This document shows, piece after piece, positions 52,543 to 60,820 of a DNA stretch of 64,000 bases. The notes beneath the pieces were generated by a model. The model made no database searches and was not told the origin of the DNA. It saw only the letters and a list, made by a program, of their open reading frames with translations. The DNA comes from Phyllobacterium sp. OV277 (lineage in GTDB: Bacteria; Pseudomonadota; Alphaproteobacteria; Rhizobiales; Rhizobiaceae), in the NCBI RefSeq assembly GCF_900104355.1, contig NZ_FNIY01000001.1, forward strand, positions 310,001 to 374,000. Direction: 5' to 3'. Each line of letters starts with the position of its first letter. Position 1 is the first letter of the stretch. The position numbers were made by a program, and so were the translations under genes.

Positions 52543-53466
52543 ATGAGCCGCATATCGCCTGTTGTCTATGATGAGGCTTCACCGGAAGCCCGCGCCGAAC
52601 ATGACCGCGAACTGCAACTGCGTGGCCGTATGACCAATATGAAACGCATCATGCTGCATTCGCCAGTCGCGCATCGTATCTACGCGGAATGGTTCACCTT
52701 GCGCGAGTTGCTGCGCCCCGCCCTGCCCGACCGTGCCATCTGGCTTTTGTCCCTTGCCATTGCAAAAGCGAGTCATGCGGATATTCCCGTCACCTTTTTC
52801 CGCCGCGCGCTGATTGATTCCGGTCTGCAGCCGGAAACCATCGTCCCGGATGCGGATGAGACAGTTCTGATGGATTTCGGCAAGGCAATCGTCGCCAATG
52901 CCAATGCGATACCCGAGCGCCTGTGGAAGCGGCTGGCTGACCGCTATGACGAACCAACGCTGGTCAATCTTGTCGCCTTTGCTGGCATCATGATCGCCAC
53001 GACCGTTTTCACCAATGTAGTGGAAGTCGATCTCGATCCGGAATTGGATGGCTACCGGGAAGCAAAACCCGATAATGGGGTGACGATTGATCATCTCGAT
53101 CATCTGGTTCTGACGGTCAAGAATATCGAAGCCACCTGCGTCTTCTACTCAAAGGCGCTGGGCATGACGCTCGAAACATTTGATCACCAGCGCAAGGCGC
53201 TGCGCTTCGGCAACCAGAAGATCAACCTGCACGAACTGGGCCATGAGTTTGAACCCAAGGCGAAAGCGGCAACACCCGGTTCCGGCGATCTCTGCTTCAT
53301 CACCAAAACACCGCTGGATCGGGTAATCGCCCAACTCGATCAACTTGGCATCGCCATTGAGGAAGGCCCGGTTGCCCGCACCGGAGCAACCGGGCCTATC
53401 CGCTCGGTCTATATCCGCGATCCCGATGGCAATCTGGTCGAGATCGCGAATATTATGACAGATTAA
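52543..53466 (+). CDS. Fusion of an AhpD-like (carboxymuconolactone decarboxylase) domain and a VOC domain
   Basis: A 307-residue protein with two separate folds. Residues 1-180 are helical and AhpD/CMD-like (MLHSPVAHRIYAEWFTLREL, then IWLLSLAIAKASHADIPVTFF), but the CxxC pair of peroxidases is absent. Residues 185-307 form a complete VOC unit (IDHLDHLVLTVKNIEATCVFYSKALGM and YIRDPDGNLVEIANI) with metal-ligand positions. Each half is normally its own gene. The ATG at 52543 was taken; another four codons upstream is possible. It is divergent from metQ and converges on the exporter gene with a four-base overlap. Function unknown. Confidence 0.82.
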   Translation: MSRISPVVYDEASPEARAEHDRELQLRGRMTNMKRIMLHSPVAHRIYAEWFTLRELLRPALPDRAIWLLSLAIAKASHADIPVTFFRRALIDSGLQPETIVPDADETVLMDFGKAIVANANAIPERLWKRLADRYDEPTLVNLVAFAGIMIATTVFTNVVEVDLDPELDGYREAKPDNGVTIDHLDHLVLTVKNIEATCVFYSKALGMTLETFDHQRKALRFGNQKINLHELGHEFEPKAKAATPGSGDLCFITKTPLDRVIAQLDQLGIAIEEGPVARTGATGPIRSVYIRDPDGNLVEIANIMTD

Positions 53467-54668
53467 GAGGTTAGCGTCCTTTCATAACGGGCTGACAGCC
53501 ACACCAGAACCAGCGTCGCAAAGGCGGATATTGCCGTAAATATCGCAACCGGCCAGAAATTGGCCTGCGGTAGCAGAACAACAATGATCGTTCCGGCGAT
53601 GCCGACAATAACACTCTCGATGAAGTAATAGAGTGCCGTTGCGGTTCCCGCTATATCGCCGAATTCCCGCAATGCGCCGTTGGCAGCCACCGCTGAGGTA
53701 ACGGAGATGGCGCTGGCCATGACCCACATCGGCCCCATGAAAGTGACGACGGAAAGCGGCAGAAACACCTGCCCCAGCAAGAGCAGAATCGCGCCGGTCA
53801 GAAACAATGCCATTCCTCGGATCAGGCATCCCCGCTGTCCCCACCATCGCACAAATACACCGCCGAAACGGCTGCACGCGATCATCACCAGTGCAACGGT
53901 TGCAAACACAAGGCTGAACGAGGTCGAGGAAAGACCCAGCGCCTGCATGAGAATACGCGGTGCTGTCGAGAAATAGACAAAGAACGTCCCCATGGCAGTG
54001 CTGAATCCCAGCGTATAGGTCCAGAAGGACAGGCTGCCGAACACTCTTGCGAAATTGCTGATCAGTGCGGTTCGCTCCGTCTGTACCGGGCGCGTTTCGG
54101 GCCAGCGCAGGAAAGCGTGCAGCCCTGCCATCGCCGCAAGTGCGGCAAGCAGCCAGAATATGCCGCGCCAGCCGAAGATGTGATCGACAAGCGCGCCGAT
54201 GGCCGGTGCGAATGCAGGAACAAATGCCAGCATCGAGCCGAACAGGCCGTAGATGATGGCGCCTTCAGGCCGATCCGCATAAACATCACGGACAGTGGCA
54301 AACGTCGCCACCAGCGCCGCCGCCCCGCCAGTCGATTGAAGGACACGAAGCGCGACAAAAACCTCGGCAGAACTGGTCACGGCCAGCCCTGTCGAGGCGA
54401 GGCAGAACAGAAGCGCACCGCCAAGCACCACGGGCCTGCGGCCGATACGGTCCGACAATGGCCCGAACAGGAGTTGCCCGCAGCCAAGCACAATCATGTA
54501 GAGGCTGAGGGTTAGCTGGATAATGGCGGGCGATGTGTTCAGCACCGCAGGCATATGGACGATAACAGGCAGATAAATATCCATGCCCAGGGAAGCGAGA
54601 AGATCAAAAGGAGCCATCAGCAGCAAGGCCGCTGGCAGTGAATAAGCCCAATTTTTGGGGTGTAGCAT
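53463..54668 (-). CDS. CmlA/FloR-like MFS drug exporter
   Basis: A 401-residue 12-helix major facilitator protein of the Bcr/CflA group. LLLMAPFDLLASLGMDIYLP, GQLLFGPLSDRIGRRPVVLGG and LTSSAEVFVALRVLQ-like strings follow chloramphenicol/florfenicol exporters CmlA and FloR nearly residue for residue in the first third (comparison from memory). No integron, attenuator peptide or IS is associated, so it appears to be a resident chromosomal gene and its drug range is uncertain. The ATG is at 54668. Confidence 0.85.
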   Translation of the reverse strand: MLHPKNWAYSLPAALLLMAPFDLLASLGMDIYLPVIVHMPAVLNTSPAIIQLTLSLYMIVLGCGQLLFGPLSDRIGRRPVVLGGALLFCLASTGLAVTSSAEVFVALRVLQSTGGAAALVATFATVRDVYADRPEGAIIYGLFGSMLAFVPAFAPAIGALVDHIFGWRGIFWLLAALAAMAGLHAFLRWPETRPVQTERTALISNFARVFGSLSFWTYTLGFSTAMGTFFVYFSTAPRILMQALGLSSTSFSLVFATVALVMIACSRFGGVFVRWWGQRGCLIRGMALFLTGAILLLLGQVFLPLSVVTFMGPMWVMASAISVTSAVAANGALREFGDIAGTATALYYFIESVIVGIAGTIIVVLLPQANFWPVAIFTAISAFATLVLVWLSARYERTLTS

Positions 54669-55104
54669 AGCAAAATCCCACGCGAACGAGAGGTTCGGCG
54701 GCGATCATTGATCCCAACTCAAACGGATATTGAGAGCCTTGAATGCCGCAACAACGGTTGAAAACGGTTGTTACGGCCTATCGGGTTGCGAGCTTGGCGG
54801 CTTTCATCGGACTTCGCTTCTGTCAAAGGATCATGCTCGTATAGAGCTGTGATTTTTTACCGTCAAGCGATCAAGAATTGTGTCCCGCCGGTTAAACAAA
54901 TTTAACATTCGCGCACACAAAGAAAACACGGTCCGCCAATAATCTCGCGCTTGAGCAATGCTGGCATGACGCATAGTCCCCTGCATCCTGTTGATTTGCA
55001 AGGACTTGGCGAAATGCAAGCAGTGCTCAGGTGCAACCGTAGCGTGACAAGAATCATTTTCGCAACGCGCTACAAAACCGGTTTGTAACTCAAAGGAAAC
55101 GACC
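54669..55104. other. Intergenic region between the exporter and the PsiF-like gene
   Basis: About 435 bases with divergent promoters. A minus-strand frame at 54831-55316 is a low-complexity shadow of the PsiF-like gene. No leader peptide or attenuator of the kind found before inducible cmlA genes is evident. Confidence 0.4.
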
Positions 55105-55416
55105 ATGAAATTAGTTGCCACCCTCGCCGCCGGCGCGATCCTTGCCTTCGTAGGCACAAGCGCTATGGCACAGACTGCGGCTCCAGCCACAACAGCGCCA
55201 GCAGCAACCACTACGGCACCGGCACCAACCACCACGGCCCCGGCAGCTACGACCAAGCCAGCCACCACCATGATGAAAAAGGCAACGACCGCAACCACGC
55301 CTGCCAAGACGGCCATTTCAAAGGCGTGCTCGGCTCAGGCTGATGCCAAGGGTCTGCATGGCAAGGAACGCCACAAGTTCCGCAGCGATTGCAAGAAAAA
55401 CGGCGGTAAGGTTTAA
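55105..55416 (+). CDS. Exported PsiF-like repeat protein
   Basis: A 103-residue exported protein: signal peptide cut after AMA (about residue 22), a 45-residue linker made almost only of Ala, Thr, Pro and Lys, and one C-terminal PsiF-type module KACSAQADAKGLHGKERHKFRSDCKKNG with paired cysteines. PsiF is a phosphate-starvation protein of unknown action. The module pattern (Cys, basic helix, Gly, Lys/Arg, Phe, Cys) is also seen in the triplicated protein at 41601. AAAGGAAA precedes the ATG. Confidence 0.85.
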   Translation: MKLVATLAAGAILAFVGTSAMAQTAAPATTAPAATTTAPAPTTTAPAATTKPATTMMKKATTATTPAKTAISKACSAQADAKGLHGKERHKFRSDCKKNGGKV

Positions 55417-55432
55417 CAGCCCCGTTTGAATG

Positions 55433-55464
55433 CTGGCGGCAAGATACCCGCAACTTGCCGCCAG
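55433..55464. terminator. Stem-loop between PsiF-like and monooxygenase genes
   Basis: Perfect 11-bp stem CTGGCGGCAAG/CTTGCCGCCAG around a 10-nt loop, between convergent genes. No T-run on either strand. Confidence 0.6.
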
Positions 55465-55477
55465 TCATTCAGCACTT

Positions 55478-55774
55478 TTATGCGTTCAGACCAAGTCCAC
55501 CTATGGGAACAGTTTCCGTGTGATTGGAAAAGCCTGCAATAAGCGGGCGGGCTTTGGTAATCGTCGCCTGTACCGATGCCAGCGCCAGCGAATTGCGGTG
55601 GCTTTCCTGATTATCCCAGACCTCGGTGATCCAGATACCATCCGCATCCGTGGGGTCCGTGGCAATCACATAGCTCAGACAGCCCGGCATTTCCGAAACA
55701 TCAGCAAGCATAATGCCGAGCAGTTCATCACGCTTCCCCGCAACAGCCTGCATTTTCCCGATCAATCCGTACAT
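55478..55774 (-). CDS. Antibiotic biosynthesis monooxygenase-family (ABM) protein
   Basis: A 98-residue single-domain ABM protein, the small ferredoxin-like fold of quinol monooxygenase YgiN. GKMQAVAGKRDELLGIML, SYVIATDPTDADGIWITEVWDNQESH and LIAGF are the family strings. ATG at 55774 follows GGGGAGGAG; the frame is open a further 15 codons. It is divergent from the epimerase gene at 55867. Substrate is unknown. Confidence 0.88.
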   Translation of the reverse strand: MYGLIGKMQAVAGKRDELLGIMLADVSEMPGCLSYVIATDPTDADGIWITEVWDNQESHRNSLALASVQATITKARPLIAGFSNHTETVPIGGLGLNA

Positions 55775-55866
55775 GCGCTCCTCCCCTTTTTCGTTTGATC
55801 CCACGATAGCTATTTTCAATAAGGCTTACTAAACTTGGACACATAAAACGTGATTCAGGGAATATT

Positions 55867-56853
55867 ATGATGACAATTCTCGTTACAGGGAGTGCCGGTC
55901 ATCTGGGTGAAGCCCTCATGCGCAGCCTGCGTGAGGGTGGCGAGTCCGTGCGAGGCATCGACGTCAAATCGTCGCCATTCACCGACAGCATCGGATCAAT
56001 CACCGACCGGGCTTTTATTCGTGCCTGCATGAAGGGCGTTCAGACGGTGATGCACACGGCAACACTGCATAAACCGCATGTCGCCACCCATTCCAAACAG
56101 GATTTTATCGATACCAACATTACAGGCACGCTGATCCTGCTCGAAGAAGCTCTGGCTGCCGGGGTCAATGCCTTCGTCTTCACCAGCACCACAAGCACAT
56201 TCGGTGCGGCCCTTACCCCTGCCGCTGGCGAGCCAGCGGCGTGGATCACCGAAGATGTCACGCCGGTTCCCAAGAATATTTATGGCGTCACCAAGATCGC
56301 TGCGGAAGATCTGTGCCACCTGTTTTTCCGCAAGGAGCGCTTGCCGGTGATCGTGCTGCGTACATCCCGCTTCTTTCCCGAAGAGGATGATGACGCAACA
56401 GTGCGGGACAAGTTCCAGCCAGCGAACGTACAGGCAAACGAACTGCTCAACCGCCGTGTCGACGTGGAGGATGTGGTGAGCGCCCATGTTCAGGCGGCAC
56501 GCAAAGCGCACGGCATTGGTTTTGGCCGATACATTATCTCCGCAACGACACCCTTTTCGCGCAGCGATCTGGCACTGCTTCGGGAAAATGCTGCGGATGT
56601 GGTGCGGCGGCTCTTTCCCGAATGCGACGCGCTTTATGCCAACCGCAAATGGCAATTGCCTGCCAGTCTGGACCGCGTTTACGTCAATCAGCGGGCGATT
56701 GCGGAACTGGATTGGCAGCCGAAATATGATTTCCGGCATGTCCTCGAAAGTCTACGCAACGGGCGGGATTTTGCCAGCCCGCTGGCGCGCGCAATCGGCA
56801 GCAAAGGGTATCACGGGCAGACGTTCGATAAGGGCCCTTACCCGGTCGCCTGA
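55867..56853 (+). CDS. NAD(P)-dependent epimerase/dehydratase (extended SDR)
   Basis: A 328-residue extended SDR. The glycine motif GSAGHLGEA is at about 9-17, the catalytic Tyr/Lys are in IYGVTKIAAEDL and Ser/Thr in TSTTSTFG. DIKSSPFTDSIGSITD shows an acidic residue after beta-2, favouring NAD. The C-terminal substrate part is diverse (RKWQLPASLDRVYVNQRAIAELDWQPKYDF). It may act on a nucleotide sugar or a lactone/ketone; nothing nearby decides. Its 3' end overlaps the convergent matR gene by 16 bases. Start ATG 55867 or 55870. Confidence 0.85.
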   Translation: MMTILVTGSAGHLGEALMRSLREGGESVRGIDVKSSPFTDSIGSITDRAFIRACMKGVQTVMHTATLHKPHVATHSKQDFIDTNITGTLILLEEALAAGVNAFVFTSTTSTFGAALTPAAGEPAAWITEDVTPVPKNIYGVTKIAAEDLCHLFFRKERLPVIVLRTSRFFPEEDDDATVRDKFQPANVQANELLNRRVDVEDVVSAHVQAARKAHGIGFGRYIISATTPFSRSDLALLRENAADVVRRLFPECDALYANRKWQLPASLDRVYVNQRAIAELDWQPKYDFRHVLESLRNGRDFASPLARAIGSKGYHGQTFDKGPYPVA

Positions 56854-57512
56854 CCGTTTTTGCGCTGCGCCGCCAGCGTGGCAATGAGATCGCTGAAACG
56901 GTCCCCCTGCACCGCAATGTGCTGGCGCAGATGCGTGCGGGCGGCCTCGGCATCACCCGAAAGGATCGCCTCAACAATAGCTGCATGTTCGTTGAACGAT
57001 GTGATCATCCGGTTGCGCACCCGTAATTGCAGTCTGCGGTATGGCCGCAACCGGCGATGTAGCGCGAGGCATTGCTCAATCAGGAAGCTGCTGTGGCTGG
57101 CCGTATAAACAGCCTGATGAAACCGCTCATTGTCATAGTAATACGTGTCAGTATCTTCGGCATTGGAAGACTGTGTACACTGGGCGTGGGCGGCCAGAAG
57201 GTTGGCCCGGTCCTCATCCGTGTGGCGACGCGCGGCCAGAGAACCCGCCATGCCTTCAAGCTCGGCCATCACTTCGAACATCTCGTAAATGCGATGTGGA
57301 CCGGGCTCCACAACGACTGCGCCGCGCCGCGGGCGAATCTCGACAAGCCCGATGGCACTCAGTTGCATCAGGGCTTCCCGCACTGGCGTGCGCGAAACAC
57401 CGAAATGCTTTGCCAGTTGCATCTCATCCAGCCTTTCGCCGGGAGCGAACTGGTTTGTGACAATACCGTTCTCGATTTCGTCCCGCAGTCCTTGCACGAT
57501 ATTTTCGGCCAT
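56838..57512 (-). CDS. matR: GntR-family (FCD) malonate regulator MatR
   Basis: A 224-residue GntR regulator. The winged helix is IENGIVTNQFAPGERLDEMQLAKHFGVSRTPVREALMQLSAIGLVEI (about 12-58) and the FCD ligand domain follows, with the metal-binding D/H residues in YYYDNERFHQAVYTASH. It is divergent from matA and a TCTTGTA/TACAAGA palindrome lies 28 bases upstream. In Rhizobium leguminosarum MatR controls matABC in response to malonate, and the operator matches what I recall for it. Start ATG 57512. Confidence 0.9.
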   Translation of the reverse strand: MAENIVQGLRDEIENGIVTNQFAPGERLDEMQLAKHFGVSRTPVREALMQLSAIGLVEIRPRRGAVVVEPGPHRIYEMFEVMAELEGMAGSLAARRHTDEDRANLLAAHAQCTQSSNAEDTDTYYYDNERFHQAVYTASHSSFLIEQCLALHRRLRPYRRLQLRVRNRMITSFNEHAAIVEAILSGDAEAARTHLRQHIAVQGDRFSDLIATLAAQRKNGQATG

Positions 57513-57539
57513 GATCCCTCAAAAATGCAATATTCCAAT

Positions 57540-57553
57540 TCTTGTATACAAGA
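57540..57553. promoter_or_regulatory. MatR operator
   Basis: Perfect 14-bp palindrome TCTTGTATACAAGA. A second half-site TACAAGA (57568-57574) is centred 21 bp further on, two helical turns away. It lies between divergent matR and matA and fits both GntR/FCD sites in general and the published MatR half-sites. Confidence 0.8.
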
Positions 57554-57771
57554 TAGTTGACATTACATACAAGAAAGCTCAAACATTATATACCATCCCG
57601 TAAGAGGTATTGGAACAAACGAATAATCTGACGCATGCGAAAGGGAGTATCGCAGAAGCGCTATCACACCGGATCGGCTATACTATGCAATGCGGTCGGC
57701 AACGCCGGATAACCGCCACCTGACAAACCTGCATGCTTTGCCCGATCCATCCTTGGAACTGGAGTTCTGCA

Positions 57772-59181
57772 ATGACCGGTACATCCTTCTTCAGCGACAT
57801 GGTGCAGACGATCACCGAACGTGGCCGCAAGCTGCTTTCGTTTTCACCGCGCACGGAGAAACTGCCATCGGGCCTCGCCGGTCTTGAACGGCTATGCACC
57901 ATGCTGCTGTCCAGTCGCGGTGAAGCTTCAGGCATGGCGCTGGCCGCGGAAATCCTGCAGCAATGGTCCCGCCTGAATGATGAACAGCAGCGCGATTTCA
58001 TGTTGCTCCTCGCCGATAGGTTCGGACCGGATTCCGATAAGCTCGAAAAGGCCATCGACACCTATCGTGCCGAACGCACTGCAAAGACAGTATTGCAACT
58101 GCACGAGGCCGCCGAACCGCGCAGGCAGGAACTGATCCGCCGCCTGAACCTTGCCCCCAAGGGCATATCCACGCTCGTGGGCATGCGGGAACGGCTGCTC
58201 GAACTCAAGGCCGACACACCTGATCTTGAAGCTGTAGATGCGGATTTTGCCCACCTTTTCACCTCATGGTTCAATCGCGGCTTTCTCATCCTGCGCCCGA
58301 TTGATTGGTCCACGCCCGCGCAAATCCTTGAAAAGATCATTCAGTACGAGGCCGTGCATGAGATCCACGATTGGGACGAGTTGCGCCGCCGGCTCGCACC
58401 AACTGACCGGCGCTGCTTTGCCTTCTTTCATCCGCAGCTTCCCGATGATCCACTGATCTTCGTTGAAGTGGCGCTGACCAAAACCATCCCCGAGACCATT
58501 TCGGATGTGCTGGATGAGAAACGTGCCCCCATTCAGGCACAGGACGCCCGTACTGCTGTCTTCTATTCCATTTCAAACTGTCAGGTCGGCTTGCGCGGCA
58601 TTTCCTTCGGTAATTTCCTCATCAAGCAGGTGGTGGAGGATTTGCGCCGTGATCTTCCCAAGCTCGATACCTTTGTCACACTTTCGCCCGTGCCGGGCTT
58701 TGCCAACTGGCTGGGACGCGAGCGGCGCAATGACGACTCCGATGTGCTGTCGGTCGAAGACAAGGCTGCCCTCACCGCTCTGGATGACGCCGATTGGTCC
58801 GATGACCCGGCAAAGACCACGGCTGTAAAAACAGCCTTGCTGCCCGCCGCCGCCTGGTATTTCCTGCGCGGACGAACACCCGATGGGCGCGCCATTGATC
58901 CGGTTGCGCGGTTCCACCTCGGCAATGGTGCGCGGCTGGAACGGCTCAATTTTCTTGCCGACCGCTCGCCCCGCGCCATCAGGCAGGCACATGGGTTGAT
59001 GGTCAATTATCTCTACAAACTTGATGATATTGAAACCAACCACGAGGCATTTGCCCAGCGCGGCGAAATCGTCGCGGCACCAGCCATCCGCAAACTGTTG
59101 CGCAGCGAAAAACCTGCCCGCGCGACACCGCCCAAAGAGCAAGACAAGACCAAGGCAAGCAGCAAGGAACTGAGTTCATGA
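57772..59181 (+). CDS. matA: Malonyl-CoA decarboxylase MatA
   Basis: Converts malonyl-CoA to acetyl-CoA and CO2, the last step of malonate use. A 469-residue protein with a helical N-terminal domain and a C-terminal acetyltransferase-like catalytic domain. FYSISNCQVGLRGISFGNFLIK holds the Ser region, and ARFHLGNGARLERLNFLADRSP then HGLMVNYLYKL the His region of the active site. The start at 57772 follows GGAG; the frame is open 13 codons upstream. matB overlaps its stop by four bases (ATGA), so the two are coupled. Confidence 0.95.
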   Translation: MTGTSFFSDMVQTITERGRKLLSFSPRTEKLPSGLAGLERLCTMLLSSRGEASGMALAAEILQQWSRLNDEQQRDFMLLLADRFGPDSDKLEKAIDTYRAERTAKTVLQLHEAAEPRRQELIRRLNLAPKGISTLVGMRERLLELKADTPDLEAVDADFAHLFTSWFNRGFLILRPIDWSTPAQILEKIIQYEAVHEIHDWDELRRRLAPTDRRCFAFFHPQLPDDPLIFVEVALTKTIPETISDVLDEKRAPIQAQDARTAVFYSISNCQVGLRGISFGNFLIKQVVEDLRRDLPKLDTFVTLSPVPGFANWLGRERRNDDSDVLSVEDKAALTALDDADWSDDPAKTTAVKTALLPAAAWYFLRGRTPDGRAIDPVARFHLGNGARLERLNFLADRSPRAIRQAHGLMVNYLYKLDDIETNHEAFAQRGEIVAAPAIRKLLRSEKPARATPPKEQDKTKASSKELSS

Positions 59182-60701
59182 GCAACCATCTGTTTGATGC
59201 TATCAGGCATTCCATTCCGGCTGAGGCTGCCGTGTTCATTGAAACCGGTGATAGCAGCACATGGACCTATGGTGACATGTTGCAATGGTCAGGCCGGATC
59301 GCCGGTGCCATCGATACGCTGGGTATTCGCCCCGGCGACCGGGTCGCGGTGCAGGTGGAGAAAAGCCCTGAAGCGTTGATGCTTTATCTCGCCTGTATCC
59401 GTTGCGGCGCTGTCTATCTGCCTTTGAACACCGCCTATACGCTGGCCGAACTCGATTATTTCATCAGCGATGCCGAGCCGCGCCTCGTTGTGGTGACGCC
59501 GAAAGCTGCCGAAGGCATCAAAGCCGTTGCTTCGAAATATGGTGCGTTAGTCGAGACGCTTGATGATCATGGCGGCTCGCTCCTTGAACTGGCAAAGGGC
59601 GAATCCCCAGACTTTGTCGATGCCACGCGTGCAGCGGATGATCTTGCCGCCATCCTCTATACGTCGGGTACAACAGGCCGGTCCAAGGGCGCGATGCTGA
59701 CCCACGACAATCTCCTCTCCAACGCCCTGACATTGCGCGATCACTGGCAGTTCACCGCGAAAGACCGACTGATCCATGCTTTGCCGATCTTCCACACCCA
59801 CGGGCTTTTCGTTGCAACCAACGTTATCCTGACGTCAGGCGCATCGATGTTCCTGCTGCCAAAATTCGATCCGGCGGAAATCCTGTCTCTCATGCCGCGT
59901 GCAACGGCGATGATGGGTGTTCCCACCTTCTATGTCAGGCTTTTGCAGAATGAAGGGCTGACCCACGATGCTGTCAAAGCCATGCGCCTGTTCATTTCAG
60001 GGTCTGCGCCTTTGCTCGCCGACACCCACCGGGCATTTCAGGAGCGCACGGGTCAAGCCATTCTTGAACGCTATGGCATGACCGAAACCAATATGAACAC
60101 CTCCAATCCCTATGCCGGGGACCGGATTGCCGGAACTGTCGGTTTCCCGCTCCCCGGCGTTACCGTGCGGGTGACCCATCCGGAAACCGGCGTAACCCTA
60201 CCAGCCGATGAAACCGGCATGATCGAGGTCAAGGGACCGAACGTGTTCAAAGGCTATTGGCGTATGCCCGAAAAGACAAAGATGGAATTCCGTGATGACG
60301 GCTTTTTCATTACCGGCGATCTCGGCAAGATCGATCCACGCGGCTATGTACACATCGTCGGACGCGGTAAAGACCTTGTTATTTCAGGAGGTTACAACAT
60401 TTACCCGAAGGAAGTTGAAAGCGAGATCGATCAACTGTCAGGCGTTGTCGAAAGCGCCGTCATTGGCGTCGCCCATCCGGATTTCGGCGAGGGTGTGACT
60501 GCTATTGTCGTCAAAAAAGCCGGTTCTGATCTCAGCGAACAGACCATTCTCGATGCGCTGCAAAACCGGCTCGCCCGCTACAAGCAGCCCAAACAGATCA
60601 TTTTTGTCGAGGACCTGCCCCGCAACACCATGGGCAAGGTGCAGAAAAACGTTTTACGCGAGCAATATGGCAATCTCTATGCCATTAGCGCAAATGCCTG
60701 A
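59178..60701 (+). CDS. matB: Malonyl-CoA synthetase MatB
   Basis: ATP-dependent acyl-CoA synthetase that charges malonate to malonyl-CoA. The AMP-binding motif YTSGTTGRSKGAML is at about 161-174, GMTETNMNTSNPY is the second core motif, and the C-terminal lysine lies in LPRNTMGKVQKNVLR. The substrate-specificity region (LFISGSAPLLADTHRAFQER) resembles MatB, which uses an Arg to bind the free carboxylate. 507 residues is typical. It overlaps matA and precedes matC by 119 bases. Confidence 0.95.
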   Translation: MSNHLFDAIRHSIPAEAAVFIETGDSSTWTYGDMLQWSGRIAGAIDTLGIRPGDRVAVQVEKSPEALMLYLACIRCGAVYLPLNTAYTLAELDYFISDAEPRLVVVTPKAAEGIKAVASKYGALVETLDDHGGSLLELAKGESPDFVDATRAADDLAAILYTSGTTGRSKGAMLTHDNLLSNALTLRDHWQFTAKDRLIHALPIFHTHGLFVATNVILTSGASMFLLPKFDPAEILSLMPRATAMMGVPTFYVRLLQNEGLTHDAVKAMRLFISGSAPLLADTHRAFQERTGQAILERYGMTETNMNTSNPYAGDRIAGTVGFPLPGVTVRVTHPETGVTLPADETGMIEVKGPNVFKGYWRMPEKTKMEFRDDGFFITGDLGKIDPRGYVHIVGRGKDLVISGGYNIYPKEVESEIDQLSGVVESAVIGVAHPDFGEGVTAIVVKKAGSDLSEQTILDALQNRLARYKQPKQIIFVEDLPRNTMGKVQKNVLREQYGNLYAISANA

Positions 60702-60820
60702 TCCATGACGCCCTCATCGCGCAGATGACGGCGGGAACAAGGGCGTAGGGGGGAGCTTACGCCACAACACGAACTGAAAAAGCGGCCGCTTATAGCGCGC
60801 CGCAGAGGGAGGGTTTTATC

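Noticed and set aside
54831-55316. 161-codon minus-strand frame with long Val/Ala/Gly runs
   Set aside because: Shadow of the Ala/Thr/Pro-rich linker of the PsiF-like gene.
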